DNA from: Gordius sp. MW1
Taxonomy: Eukaryota; Nematomorpha; Gordioida; Gordea; Gordiidae
NCBI GenBank assembly: GCA_964036665.1
Contig: OZ038527.1
Location: forward strand, 10,819,835-10,883,834
Direction of reading: 5' to 3'
Length of the DNA: 64,000 nt
Part shown: positions 1-9,890 of the stretch, one piece after another
How positions within the stretch are numbered: position 1 is the first letter of the stretch
Layout: every line of letters begins with the position of its first letter
The notes under the pieces: generated by a model
Databases searched by the model: none
Told to the model about the DNA's origin: nothing
The model's input: the letters and a program-made list of their open reading frames with translations, nothing else
Program-made: the position numbers and the translations under genes

Positions 1-339
1 TTATATAAATATTTAAAAAGTTAAATTTTTGTAAAATTGCTATAAAACACTTATTAATACTTTATTTATTGAGGAATAGGTTTTCATTCATTCATTCATT
101 CTTATTTATCAACTTCTAAATTAATCAAAATGACGAAAGGAACGCAATTAGAGGGTATGATCTTAAAAAAGCCAATAGTCATCCTGCCAAAACGTACAAC
201 TTTCAATTTTTAGTTTTTTGGATACTGTATAAATTTAAACAATTTGGTGTAGGCGACCCATAATTTGAATCATGACTATAGACTCAATTCATATCATGCG
301 CATATGTATTATAAACAAGATATTCAAAAAACGAAAAAT
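1..339. other. AT-rich sequence, no feature seen
   Basis: No convincing open reading frame, RNA gene or terminal repeat is visible. It contains a short run of ATTC repeats near position 85-100 and otherwise plain AT-rich sequence leading into the degenerate repeat array. Confidence 0.5.
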
Positions 340-1405
340 ATTTCATATCAGACCTTGGCCATTGGTCATTTATTCCATCACTTTGGCCAGTGGTCAAATT
401 TTCTAATGGTTAGCAGACAGCCCAAATAACTAGCCTATAATTATAATCTAGAAAAAAAATCGATTTTAATTTCACTTTGGCCAGTGGTCATTTTTTCCAT
501 TGGTCAGTAACCAGCAGACTGCCCAAATAACTAGCCTATAATTATAATCTAGAATAAAAAATCGATTTTAATCTCACTTTGGCCAGTGGTCATTTTTTTC
601 ATTGGTCAGTAACCAGCAGAGTGCCAAATGCTAGCCAATAATTATAAGCTAGAGAAAAATTTGATCTTAATCTCACTTTGGCCGGTGGTCATCTTTTTAT
701 TTGTCAGTAGCCAGCAAACGGCCAAATAGCCTATATTTAAAATATAAAAAAATTGCTACATCTTGGCTAATGGTCATTTTTTTATTGGTCAGTAGCCAGG
801 ACACGGTCAAAAAGGATATAAATACATAAGAGACGAATAAAAACAAAAAAAAATTCGATTCACAATTTGGCCAATGGTCCTTTTATTCATTGGTCAGCAG
901 CCAGCGGACGGGCAATAAGTTATATTAGCAATGGTATTATCAAGAACAATATATTAATTTAATAAAAAAAAATTTTGCCCTCTCCGGGTATTGAACCAGC
1001 AATTAAGAATTTGCCCTCGCCGGGATTCGAACCCACATCAGTAGAGGCATAGGCTTTTGTAGGGGGGGGGGGCACAGGGACCCATATCAGTCGAGGCATA
1101 GGCCTTTCTAGGGGAGGGCATAGGGTAATTATCAATGTTAACTTAATATACCAATTCGAAGACGAAAAAAAAATTTTGAATCACAATTTGGCCAATGGTC
1201 ATTTTTTTATTGTTCAGTAGCCAGGACACGGTCAAAAAGTCATATTATCAATGGTATTAACAAGAACAATATATTAATTTAATTAAAAAAAATTTTGCCC
1301 TCTCCGGGTATCGAACCAGCAATTAAGATACATGTTGGACGGACGGACAACGAACGGACGGACAACAAAAAAGCGAGCCCATAAATTGCATAGCAATTAA
1401 TTATA
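340..1405 (+). mobile_element. 5'-truncated, diverged family-H element
   Basis: About eight diverged monomers begin with a TTTGGCCAGTGGTCA-like motif and contain CATTGGTCAG plus an A-rich tail, spaced roughly 95-120 bp. They are followed by tRNA-like T-arm pieces (GGGATTCGAACCC near 1021), a G-run, more core monomers, a GGAC-type microsatellite (about 1333-1365) and the terminal AATTGCATAGCAATTAA palindrome near 1387. The order is the same as in the near-complete copies elsewhere in the window, but the GC-hairpin start is missing and the monomers are more diverged. I infer an older copy that has lost its left end. Confidence 0.7.
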
Positions 1406-2030
1406 GATTTCCGTCACCTGCGGGCTCTACCCCCAGACCCCCTAGCCAAGTACAGTCCCTGCTTCACATATCTTTGCTTCAAATTTTTCACATCGATTAC
1501 TCTTCTATACTACGTATAAACAAAGCATATTTGCTATGCAATTTATGTTGGAATCGCCACAATTGCATAGCAAATAATATTACTGGCAAAAGTTAAAGTC
1601 ATGCCCGACTTGACTCAATCAAACCTAGTTTAATTCTGTACTAACTAACAAAAATTAAAAAAAAATATAAAAAAACAGTAAACGCCAGTGCTTAAGCTAT
1701 TGAAAGGAGGGTATTCAATAGGGGAGAAGATGGATATGATATCTATGGGTATAAGGATAAAGGATATAGTTTTGTGAATTAGAAATTTTTTAGGAGGCGA
1801 GTTTTTGTATAAAAAAGAGGCAGTAAACGCTTACTGCGAAGCTCAAGATGTGATTCATGTGACAGCGACAGACTGATAACTTTTATTAATTTATGCTTTA
1901 AGCTTGTTGATTTACAGTAATTAGAGGAAAAGCGCAATTGTACTGCTTATGTTTAATAAAAAGAGATGCACGTTTATTGAAGCAAAATATAAAAAAACTA
2001 CATGTGACGGTATGATTACAACAATTAATA
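1406..2030. other. Intergenic, fragment of family-H left part
   Basis: At 1498-1550 the sequence resembles the inner left part of family H (a CTTCTATACTACGTATAAAC stretch followed by GCATATTTGCTATGCAATTT) without the GC hairpin or core repeats. The rest is AT-rich with no supported gene. Confidence 0.5.
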
Positions 2031-2185
2031 ATATTAGCGTAATAGTTCCATTTCCATTTCTTCTGCCGTCAAAGCATCGGGGCTGCTCCTAGACTCTGGG
2101 GGCAGAAAGTGCTGGTGGTAGATGAGTTGTTAGGACTAGAGGGCGCCTGGCTTAGTGTAAATAGTGGGGGATTGAGCCAACGTTG

Positions 2186-2569
2186 TCATCCATCGCAAGT
2201 TCGGCGTGGGCCCAGGAATGGTTGCACTCTGGCCCTGCCTCGGTAATGAGTAGGATGCCTTGTATTATTTCTTGCACCACCCTGTATATAAGGGCGCTGC
2301 GCCCGTCTCCTGGCCTGGGGCGACCGCAACCGACCCGCATCTTGATAGTATAAGGAACTCCTGGAGGCGGAGCCCAAACAGGCCTCGGGCCACCGCAACC
2401 GACCCGCATCTTGATAATATACAGTAGTCCTGGAGGCGGAACCCAGCCGTACAACCGGTTCCATCGGCCGCTGCTCAGTAATTTTTAAAAGGATCGGTGG
2501 AGCTGGATCCGAACGGCGGCTTGGATGGGCGCGCACAGTAACCTCTACTTCGTAAAATTCATTGTGCAT
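2186..2569 (-). CDS. Unrecognised 127-residue ORF in a GC-rich island
   Basis: The reading frame lies in a GC-rich patch (about 2040-2570) that contrasts with AT-rich flanks. It contains an in-frame 69-bp tandem duplication (repeat starts near 2323 and 2392) that gives two copies of a peptide motif ending YYQDAGRLR. A second minus-strand frame over the same DNA is also open, so openness may simply reflect base composition. I recognise no domain. It could be a coding remnant of a retroelement or of a host gene. Coding status is uncertain. Confidence 0.25.
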   Translation of the reverse strand: MHNEFYEVEVTVRAHPSRRSDPAPPILLKITEQRPMEPVVRLGSASRTTVYYQDAGRLRWPEACLGSASRSSLYYQDAGRLRSPQARRRAQRPYIQGGARNNTRHPTHYRGRARVQPFLGPRRTCDG

Positions 2570-2661
2570 AGTGAATGTTGCAGCTACAAAAACAATTAAA
2601 AATAGAAAAAATAATTAAACATTAAATATTGTTTGGTATATTTATAAATGCTACTTACTCA

Positions 2662-2930
2662 TAATGAACGGAGAAAAGTGAGGAGCGACAGAGCACAAAT
2701 AAAATAAGTGCAATTAAAATGGGTTGGAACTTTAAAAAATAAAAGTAATTAATGGTCAAGGTAACACGCAAAAAGAGTTTATATAGGCGAGTAATGAACG
2801 GAGAAAAGTAAGGAGCGACAGAGCACAAATAAAATAATAGCAATTAAAATGGTAGTTAGAACTTTAAAAAATAAAAGTAATTAATAGTCAAGGTGACACG
2901 CAAAAAGAGTTTATATAGGCAAGTAAGTAG
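2662..2930. repeat. Tandem duplication, about 130-bp unit
   Basis: Two adjacent units start with TAATGAACGGAGAAAAGT (2662 and 2792). Both carry GGAGCGACAGAGCACAAATA and end with AAAAAGAGTTTATATAGGC. They differ at only a few positions, so the duplication is recent. No coding potential. Confidence 0.85.
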
Positions 2931-2939
2931 TATTAATAC

Positions 2940-3350
2940 GTTACAGTAAAAACATGTGAGCCCCTAAATTGCCTAGCAAAGGGTACCATGCGTGGAATAC
3001 GAGGAAACATGCTGTAGTGAAATAATAAATTTCTTTGATTTAAAATCACAAAAATATTGATAAATCACACATGGATCTGGCCGTAAAAAATATTTTTATT
3101 TAACACGGAATTCTAAAAATGGTCTAGCGCCTAAATGTCTGATAAGATAACATGCATAGCGCATGTGACGTTACAGTAAAAAATATGTGAGCCCCTAAAT
3201 TGCCTTACGAGGAAACATGCTGTAGTAGAGAAAAAATAAATTTCTTTGATTTAAAATCACAAAAATATTGATAAATCACACATGGATTTGGCCGTAAACT
3301 TTTTTTATTTAACACGGAATTTTAACAATGGTCCAGCGCCTAAATGTTTT
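2940..3350. repeat. Tandem duplication, about 230-bp unit
   Basis: Two units begin GTTACAGTAAAAA (2940 and 3170), continue with GTGAGCCCCTAAATTGCC and end with the AACACGGAATT and CTAAATGT blocks. The second unit lacks about 30 bp present in the first. The AAATTGCC stretch loosely recalls the family-H terminal sequence but the palindrome is not intact. Confidence 0.8.
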
Positions 3351-3411
3351 TATATATTTTATATCTAAATTTTAAGACTAATTATAATCACTAATAAAAA
3401 TGTTTAATAAT

Positions 3412-3565
3412 AGTGTTGTAAATGAACGCGTTCAATTTGAACGCGTTCAAATTTTTTGAAAAAAATGATGAACGGCGTTCCTTTTTTTTGTCAACTTTGA
3501 ACGTGAACGCGATCCTTTTTCTGATGAACGCATTCGAATTTAACGTTCGTTCAATTTAAAAAACC
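3412..3565. mobile_element. hAT-like terminal fragment
   Basis: Starts with AGTGTTGTAAATGAACGCG and carries repeated AACGCGTTCA / GAACGTGAACGC motifs in both orientations. This is the kind of subterminal repeat pattern seen at hAT ends, where transposase binding motifs are iterated. No matching opposite end or duplication of target sequence was found, so the element is truncated or its other end is outside recognition. Confidence 0.4.
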
Positions 3566-4062
3566 CTTTTTTATTTTTATTTATTTGAAAATTAATGTTA
3601 ATCTAGATTTTTACCAAAAAAGTCTTATATTTTTTAATCAGCTGTTTCCTATTACCTATTTCGAAATACTTTTTACATACTATAACGTGCAAAAGAAGAT
3701 AAGATTGAAGTTAATTAATTTGATATTATTAATTATAGTTTTATAGGTTACTAGATGAACCCGGCAAACGTTGTTTTGCCATTTACCCGGGTGTATTAGC
3801 AGAATATATATCATCTTATAGATAAATTTCAATAGATTAAGAATATATCAAATATAATTGGTAAATGCAAAAAATTTTAAACAGATAGTTAAAGAGGGTC
3901 CAAGGCCCAGGCCCACTTTAATTTATTTAGCCACGCAGGAGGGATTTCTTTCTTTCATCTTCATAAAATATGTATTTTTATAATCACTCAGGAGGGGACA
4001 CGACCGTCCTATAATAATAATAATTGACGTGAAAAATAAGCAAAAAAATGACTTTGATTTAA

Positions 4063-4408
4063 CATGGGCGTACGCAGGTTTTGAATTAGGGTGAGGCAGA
4101 ATTTAAAAAAAAAATTTTCCTGACACCAAAAAAAAATAATTTAAAAATTTTTTAGCGAGCAAAAAAAGGTCTCGACATCCAAAAATTGTCCTTACCAAAA
4201 ATTTTCCTGAGGGCAAAAAAAGGTCATCGACTATCCATAATTTTGGCAGTGGCTAATTAGGGACGGGCAGTGGCTAATTAAGAAAGGGCAGTGGCTAATT
4301 GGGGGGGGGGGCAAAACATAATTTTTTTAATTTTTAAGGTTTTTTGTATTGAAATTTTTTTTATTTTAAATTAGGGGGGGCAGCCCCCCCCCTCTGCGTA
4401 CGCCCATG
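4063..4408. mobile_element. hAT MITE, family M, copy 1
   Basis: Terminal inverted repeats CATGGGCGTACGCAG and CTGCGTACGCCCATG flank a non-coding interior with G and C runs. The 8 bp before (TGATTTAA) and after (TAATTTAA) differ by one base, consistent with an 8-bp hAT target-site duplication. Three further copies lie at 29842, 31242 and 31659. This is the longest of the four. Confidence 0.85.
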
Positions 4409-4544
4409 TAATTTAATGTTTTAAATCGTAAAAAGTTTCCATTTTCCAGCATATGACTACATTTATCACAACATTACCTACACGCATGCTGCACACACAC
4501 ATAGTTTCATTTAGATACGCAGTACATCATGAGGTTGCGTTTGA

Positions 4545-5227
4545 TTGACGATTTATTAAAACAAAATATCTCGAAAACTACTGGACCAATTGTCTCGAAC
4601 AAATCTTAAAACATGCTCCGGAGTGTCAGGAATAAAGTGTGAAATTTTGAGCCAAATCGGTCTGGTAGTTCCCCAAAATTGGTGGCGGCATACACACAAA
4701 CATACATAGTTTCATTTTTATATATAAAATATTGGGGAAGAGCATATTAATACTTATTAATTGCTAAGCAAATTATTTATGGTAAAGTTTAGCATAAGCC
4801 TTGTCACTGAGTTTTAAATATAATTTAAATTTCTTCTACAAAATAAACGCATAACCATTACCTAAAATACTTTGTAGAATCTAATGTTTATATTCCTCTG
4901 GTTCATTCATATGGTAACGGGTCTGACCTGATTTAATATGAAAGAAAATTTTTATGCAGCAAAAACACATTTAAGCTTCATATACTATACGTCATATGAC
5001 GTCATTATTAAGTGCTAAAACGTATAAGACAACGTATAAAACAAAAAAACGTGACCCCTCGAAAACTACTGGACCGATTTGGCTCGAAAATCTTAAAACA
5101 TGCTCCGGAGTGGGGAATAAACTGTGAAATTTTGAGCCAAATCGGTCTGGTAGTTTTCCAAATTTGGTGGTGGCATAAACATAAACAAACAAACACACAC
5201 ACATAGTTTCCTTTTTATATATAAGAT
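4545..5227. repeat. Pair of dispersed repeats with a shared TCGAAAACTACTGGACC core
   Basis: Two related segments (about 4545-4735 and 5025-5227) share CTCGAAAACTACTGGACC, AAAACATGCTCCGGAGTG, GAGCCAAATCGGTCTGGTAG and an ACACATAGTTTC ending followed by TATATATA. The same theme (aaactacc...cccgattcg..cgaaac) occurs inside family H and at 59840-60070. Several insect rolling-circle elements end in comparable sequence; here the class is only a guess. Confidence 0.55.
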
Positions 5228-5639
5228 TATGAACAATCATAATATTATATCGTCGTCATCTTCAGATTCTGAATATTCAAAATCAGCAGATGAATTGACA
5301 TTTCCATGGCCAAAATATGAAAAATATTTTTCATTCGTTTCATATAAAGGATCGAATTCAATAATTACCAAATGTCAGTCTTGTTAACGCTCCTTTTTAA
5401 AAGTAGCGACTCACGCTCTCGCTCCTACCTTCTCAAAAGGAGCGAACTTTCGCTCCCGCTACTACAATTTTAAGGGAGCGCTTCCGCTCCAACTAATGGA
5501 GTGCCGCTCCACCATAAATTTTTAGCAATTAAATTTCACGAACCGCTCCTTTGATTTCATTTTTTTAGAAGGTACACGAAACAAAATCATTTTTTTTTAT
5601 CAAAACGTTTTATTAATATTATATGATATATCAAAATAT

Positions 5640-5800
5640 TTATAATCTTTTATTAGCTTTTAAAAGTAATAAATTTTCTAAATTAGAATCTAACAAACAC
5701 CCACGCTTCTCCCCTAAGACCTGTTTTGCGATACTCAATAGGCGCTCCACAGGAGCACTAGAGGGAAGCGGGGTATTATATTTAATATAAATATTTTTTA
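5640..5800 (-). pseudogene. hAT transposase C-terminal (dimerisation) remnant
   Basis: The minus-strand frame ending at 5640 contains YNTPLPSSAPVERLLSIAK followed by a GEKRG...L stretch and ends LKANKRL before a stop. This matches the hAT family C-terminal dimerisation region, where an S-x-x-x-ER-x-F/L-S motif precedes a basic stretch and a conserved FLKAN-type ending. It belongs to the 5376-10356 element by position. Upstream the frame runs into unrelated hydrophobic and family-H sequence, so only about 50 residues are authentic. Confidence 0.75.
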
Positions 5801-6341
5801 ATTCGTGGAATTGTTCAATAATTATAAAAATATAAAAGAGCATCATATCTGACAACCCAAGTTCAACTAATGTAATGAATTGCCCAAAAATAATTAAAAC
5901 CATTTTAAAAAAAACTATTATAAAATAAAGAAAACTCGGGCCTTCGGCCCTCGTGGGAAGGGGGAGAAGGGAAGGGGAGTAGGGGAAGGGAAGAGGGGAA
6001 GGGAAGAGGGGAAGGGGGAACTCTTCTATACTCCGTATAAACGTAGCATATTTGCTATGCAATTTATGGGCGAGAAAGGTGGGAAGGGGCGAGAATACCT
6101 ATAGGGGGTATTAAATGCAAAATAATTAGTTAATTAGTTATAGGCCCTTGTAGGGGAGGACATAGGGTAATTATCAATGTTAACCAATTCAAAAACGAAA
6201 AAAAATTTCGATTTATTTGGCCAATGGTCATTTTTTTATTGGTCAGTAGCCAGCGGACGGTCAAAAATTCATATTATCATTGGTATTAACATGAACAAAT
6301 ATTAATTTAATTTAAAAAAATTAAAAAAAAAATTTGTCCCC

Positions 6342-6412
6342 TCACTGACTTGAACCCCACACCTCCAGTTCACAAGCCGGCGCTATAACCACTATACCAT
6401 GCTGGCTTTAAA
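6342..6412 (-). repeat. tRNA-like segment (SINE-type head)
   Basis: On the minus strand the segment starts GCCAGCATGGTATAGTGGTT (A-box-like), has CTTGTGAA where a histidine-type anticodon loop would be, and GGGGTTCAAGTC (B box). The anticodon arm needs an eight-base loop and the acceptor ends do not pair well, so it is a tRNA-derived promoter segment rather than a working tRNA. A second copy lies at 48722-48792 in family-H copy 2. Confidence 0.7.
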
Positions 6413-7136
6413 ATAGTAGAAGTTATTATGTTATTTATATAGATGATGAAATAATAAAGTTGTGTTTTATGTTTAGAAAATCAATATATTTCGTCGGTCA
6501 GTAGCCAGCGGACGGTCAAAAAGTCATATTATCAATGGTATTAACAAAAACAAAATATTAATTTAATGTAAAAAAAAAATTAAAAAAAAGTTTTTTTTTA
6601 GTTTTAAAAAAGGGCTAAATTCTTAAACTACCAGCCCGATTGCTCGAAACTTTACCCGTAGGTGCCCAGGGCGGCCGGGGGTAAAATAACCTTTTCAGAT
6701 TCCTAAAATACCTTTTCACTTTAAAAATATCGGACATTTCCCTGCCACACGTGCGGTGTAATATCTATGACACGTAGAAAAATTTTACTAATTATATAAA
6801 CTTACGCGCGCCATCTAATAAAGTACAATTCGTGTCTGAGTTTAATAGTAGATTCACTTTAATTAGAAATAACGGGCTATGCTTATACCTTTGAAGGAGG
6901 TTTCGAATTTTGTGTTAGTTTCTATCGATATATTTTATCGTAAATTAGAATCTAATACCTATATTATTTTTTTAAATATTACTTTTTAGGTTTTCTATGA
7001 AATCACAATCTAATTAAATGAAATATATTAACCCAATAAAAAAATATATATGCATTTATAAGGTTAAAAATATATATTACATAGTTGGCTGTCTGTTAGA
7101 CCATCTATAATAAATTTTTAGGTTATATATAAAATT

Positions 7137-8250
7137 TGGCCAATGGTCATTTTTTTCATTGGTAAGCAGCCAGGACACGGTAAAAGTGGATATAAATTCA
7201 TAAGTCAAAAAAAACGAAAAAAAAAAATTTCGAATCACATTTTGGCCAATGGTCATTTTTTCCATCGGTCAGGAGCCAGCGGACGGCCAAAAAGTCATAA
7301 TAGCAATGGTAGTAACAGGAACAATCATAATAGTCAAAAAAAACGAAAAAATAAACTCGGATTCACATTTTGGCCAATGGTCATTTTTTTCCATTGGTCA
7401 GCAGCCAGCACACGGTAAAAGTGGATATAAATTCACAAGAGTAAAAAAAACGAAAAAAAAATTTTCGAATCACATTTTGGCCAATGGTCATTTTTTTCCA
7501 TTGGTCAGCAGCCAGGACACAATAAAAGTGGATATAAATTCATAATAGTCAAAAAAAACGAAATAAAAGTTTTCGAATCACATTTTGGCCAATGGTCATT
7601 TTATTCCATTGGTCAGCAGCCAGCGGACGGCCAAAAAGTCATAATAGCAATGGTAGGAACAGGAACAATCATAATAGTCAAAAAAAACGAAAAAAATAAT
7701 TTCGATTCACATTTTGGCCAATGGTCATTTTTTCCATCGGTCAGGAGCCAGCGGACGGCCAAAAAGTCATAATAGCAATGGTAGTAACAGGAACAATCAT
7801 AATAGTCAAAAAAAACGAAAAAATAAACTCGGATGCACATTTTGGCCAATGGTCATTTTTTTCATTGGTCAGCAGCCAACGGACGGCCAAAAAGTCTTAT
7901 TATCAATGATAGTAACAAGAACAATCATAAAAGTCAAAAAAAACTCCGGGATTCTAACCCAAAAACTAGTTAAATTGCATAGCAATTAAAAGTAAACAAC
8001 TTTTATTTATGTTTATTATATAACATTGGTCAGCAGCCAGCGGACGGCCAAAAAGTCATAATAGCAATGGTAGAAACAGGAACAATTATAGTAGTCAAAA
8101 AAAACGAAAAAAATGATTTCGATTCACATTTTGGCCAATGGTCATTTTTTTCATTGGTCAGCAGCCAGCGGACGGCCAAAAATTCTTATTATCAATGATA
8201 GTAACAAGAACAATCATAAGAGTCAAAAAAAACTCCGGGATTCCAACCCC
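7137..8250. repeat. Core tandem repeat array of family H
   Basis: Monomers begin TTTGGCCAATGGTCATTTTT and CATTGGTCAGCAGCCAG. They continue in one of two ways: type A with GGACACGGTAAAAGTGGATA and ATAAATTCATA, or type B with CGGACGGCCAAAAAGTCATA and AATGGTAGTAACAGGAACAA. Each ends in GTCAAAAAAAACGAAAAAA. Spacing is about 95-131 bp. The start can form an 8-bp stem (GGCCAATG with CATTGGTC). Confidence 0.85.
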
Positions 8251-8664
8251 AAAACTAGTTAAATTGCATAGCAATTAAAAAGTAAACAACTTTTATTTAT
8301 GTTTATTTATAACTAGTTAAATTGCATAGCATTAAAAGTAAACAACTTTTATATTTATTATATAACCAAAACTAGTTAAATTGCATAGCAATTAAAAGTA
8401 AACAACTTTTATTTATGTTAATTATATAACTAGTTAAATTGCATAGCACAACTTTTATCTATGTTTATTATATAATAGATAATTTAACAAATCTTATATA
8501 TAACACACCGAGGGAGATAGAGATGAGGGGTGGGGCACCTCTTATGCATAGCAATTAAAAATAACACAGCGAGGGAGATAGAGATGAGGGGTGGGGCACC
8601 TCTTTCTCATCCATTAATTTAAAAAAGCGATAACCTAATATACCCAATGCAAATAGATAGGGTA

Positions 8665-8722
8665 ACGGACGACGGACGACGGACGACGGACGACGGACGA
8701 CGGACGACGGACGACGGACGGA
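8665..8722. repeat. ACGG/GACGG microsatellite
   Basis: About eight GGACGAC/GACGG units precede the terminal sequence of family-H copy 1. Equivalent but shorter GGAC-rich stretches sit at the same place in copies at 1333, 14418, 17365, 50410 and (inverted) 60500-60530. Confidence 0.85.
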
Positions 8723-9016
8723 CACCAAAAAACGATCCCATAAATTGCATAGCAATTAATATTGATTTTACCTTAAGGTGTTTTTCTAAATTAAAGCTGC
8801 TGATTTTAGAGAAAGAAATCATTTTGTTGTTTATGCACAATAGGCATTTCGCCTTTAAGTTGACTTTATCATCTGTATCATCTATAAGCTTAAAATGTTT
8901 TTTGTATGGTGGAAATGGAAATTTGATTTCTTCTTCTTTTTTGGTTAAAAAGTTTATTTTCACGAAACAAAGTTACATAAAAAAGCGATACAAAAATAAA
9001 GACATATTGGTTAAAT

Positions 9017-9890
9017 TCAAAGATCTATATCAGTATCTTCTAAAATGGGCCATGAGTCGGCAAAGGATTTAAAGTTGAATCGTACAACAAGAATCCCTAG
9101 TTGTTGCCTGAGTAAAAAGGACGCAGAAATTTTAGATTTTGGGGTGCGTTTTCCGATTTCTTTAAAAAACCCCATTGCCTGTTTGCCAAAGGAACCGGAG
9201 CACGAGGCATCGACAGGGAAAAAAATATTGGACGCCAAAAGGGGAGAATCTTTGTAATTTTACGCTCTTCTGCTGTAGCGATAGGGTCGTAATTAAAATG
9301 GGAAGGGGCAAATATGTCAATACAAGTAAAATCCCATTTGAGGGAAAGGCCATTTTGCCAGGGGACTAAAGAAGAGCCGTCAGGGCGCATCCTACCTTCA
9401 AGAGAGGGATCTGACGGCTCAAGGATTGAGGGGATTTTTGCCTTTTTAAGGGCAGCTTGAATTAATACATTAGCTTTAGTGTGCCTAACATATTTATATT
9501 TGTTTGCTAGGCAGTGTAGAGGGTGCTAGCATATTCGTCTACAACGGTAAGACAATTTTGACAGCTGAATTCTCTGCTGTAACTAATCCCCTTAAAGCTA
9601 TGGAATATGATAGCTCAACAAGCAGCATTCCCAAAAGTTTGCTGGGATAGGCTTCAAGCCACTCGTGATTGGAACCATCAAAAGCGAGGGACCTAAGGTT
9701 GTAATGCTGGCTATCATCGCTGCTCGAAAAAGGTAATCAACGGAGCGCGATACTAGTCCAGAATCCCAATCCTTTTGTCTCGTACTTTGAGGTTGAATGG
9801 TCACGGGTGTGACATACAAATTCCAAAGCTCCAAGGCTTGAGTTAGCAGAGGGTCGGAGTCATGTTTTGTGAGATTAAATTAAGTTTTGG
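9017..9890 (-). pseudogene. Retrotransposon ORF relic (RPDG...PW...WD module)
   Basis: Pieces in several minus-strand frames line up in order: RHTKANVLIQAALKKA and IPSILEPSDPSLEG, then RPDGSSLVPWQNG, LKWDFTCIDIFAPSH and ATAEERK, then GFFKEIGKR and SASFLLRQQ. This succession (RPDG, PW, WD-T-D-APS, AEERK, F-KEIGKR) is a module I know from the end of abundant retrotransposon-derived ORFs in many aquatic invertebrates. Frameshifts and stops break it at least three times. It lies inside the 5376-10356 hAT. The exact retrotransposon class is not decided here. Confidence 0.6.

Larger units (their letters stand above)
5935..8759 (+). mobile_element. Family-H element, copy 1 (2.8 kb)
   Basis: Order of parts: GC hairpin CTCGGGCCTTCGGCCCTCG at 5935; purine-rich GGGAAGGGGA tract; inner palindromic repeat TTTGCTATGCAATTTATGGG near 6050; tRNA-like segment 6342-6412; a segment with AAACTACCAGCCCGATTCG (about 6625); core tandem repeats 7137-8250; several short AATTGCATAGCAATT-bearing repeats (7973-8480); GAGGGAGATAGAGATGAGGG repeats; an ACGG-type microsatellite (8665-8720); and the terminal CCATAAATTGCATAGCAATT. 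The first 1.27 kb is nearly identical to 48329-49600. No protein is encoded. The inner-left and right-end sequences are inverted repeats of each other. Classed by architecture as Helentron/pearl-like; this is inference. Confidence 0.8.

Noticed and set aside
6342-6412. Functional histidine tRNA gene
   Set aside because: Acceptor stem does not pair and the anticodon arm needs an eight-base loop; a second copy lies inside a transposon.
7077-7989. Regularly spaced repeats that could suggest a CRISPR-like array
   Set aside because: Monomers are contiguous, vary in length and have no unique spacers; the sequence is a eukaryotic tandem array inside a transposon.
8555-9072. Frames with repeated RRPSSVV or TTDDGR peptides
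   Set aside because: Translations of the ACGG/GACGG microsatellite.
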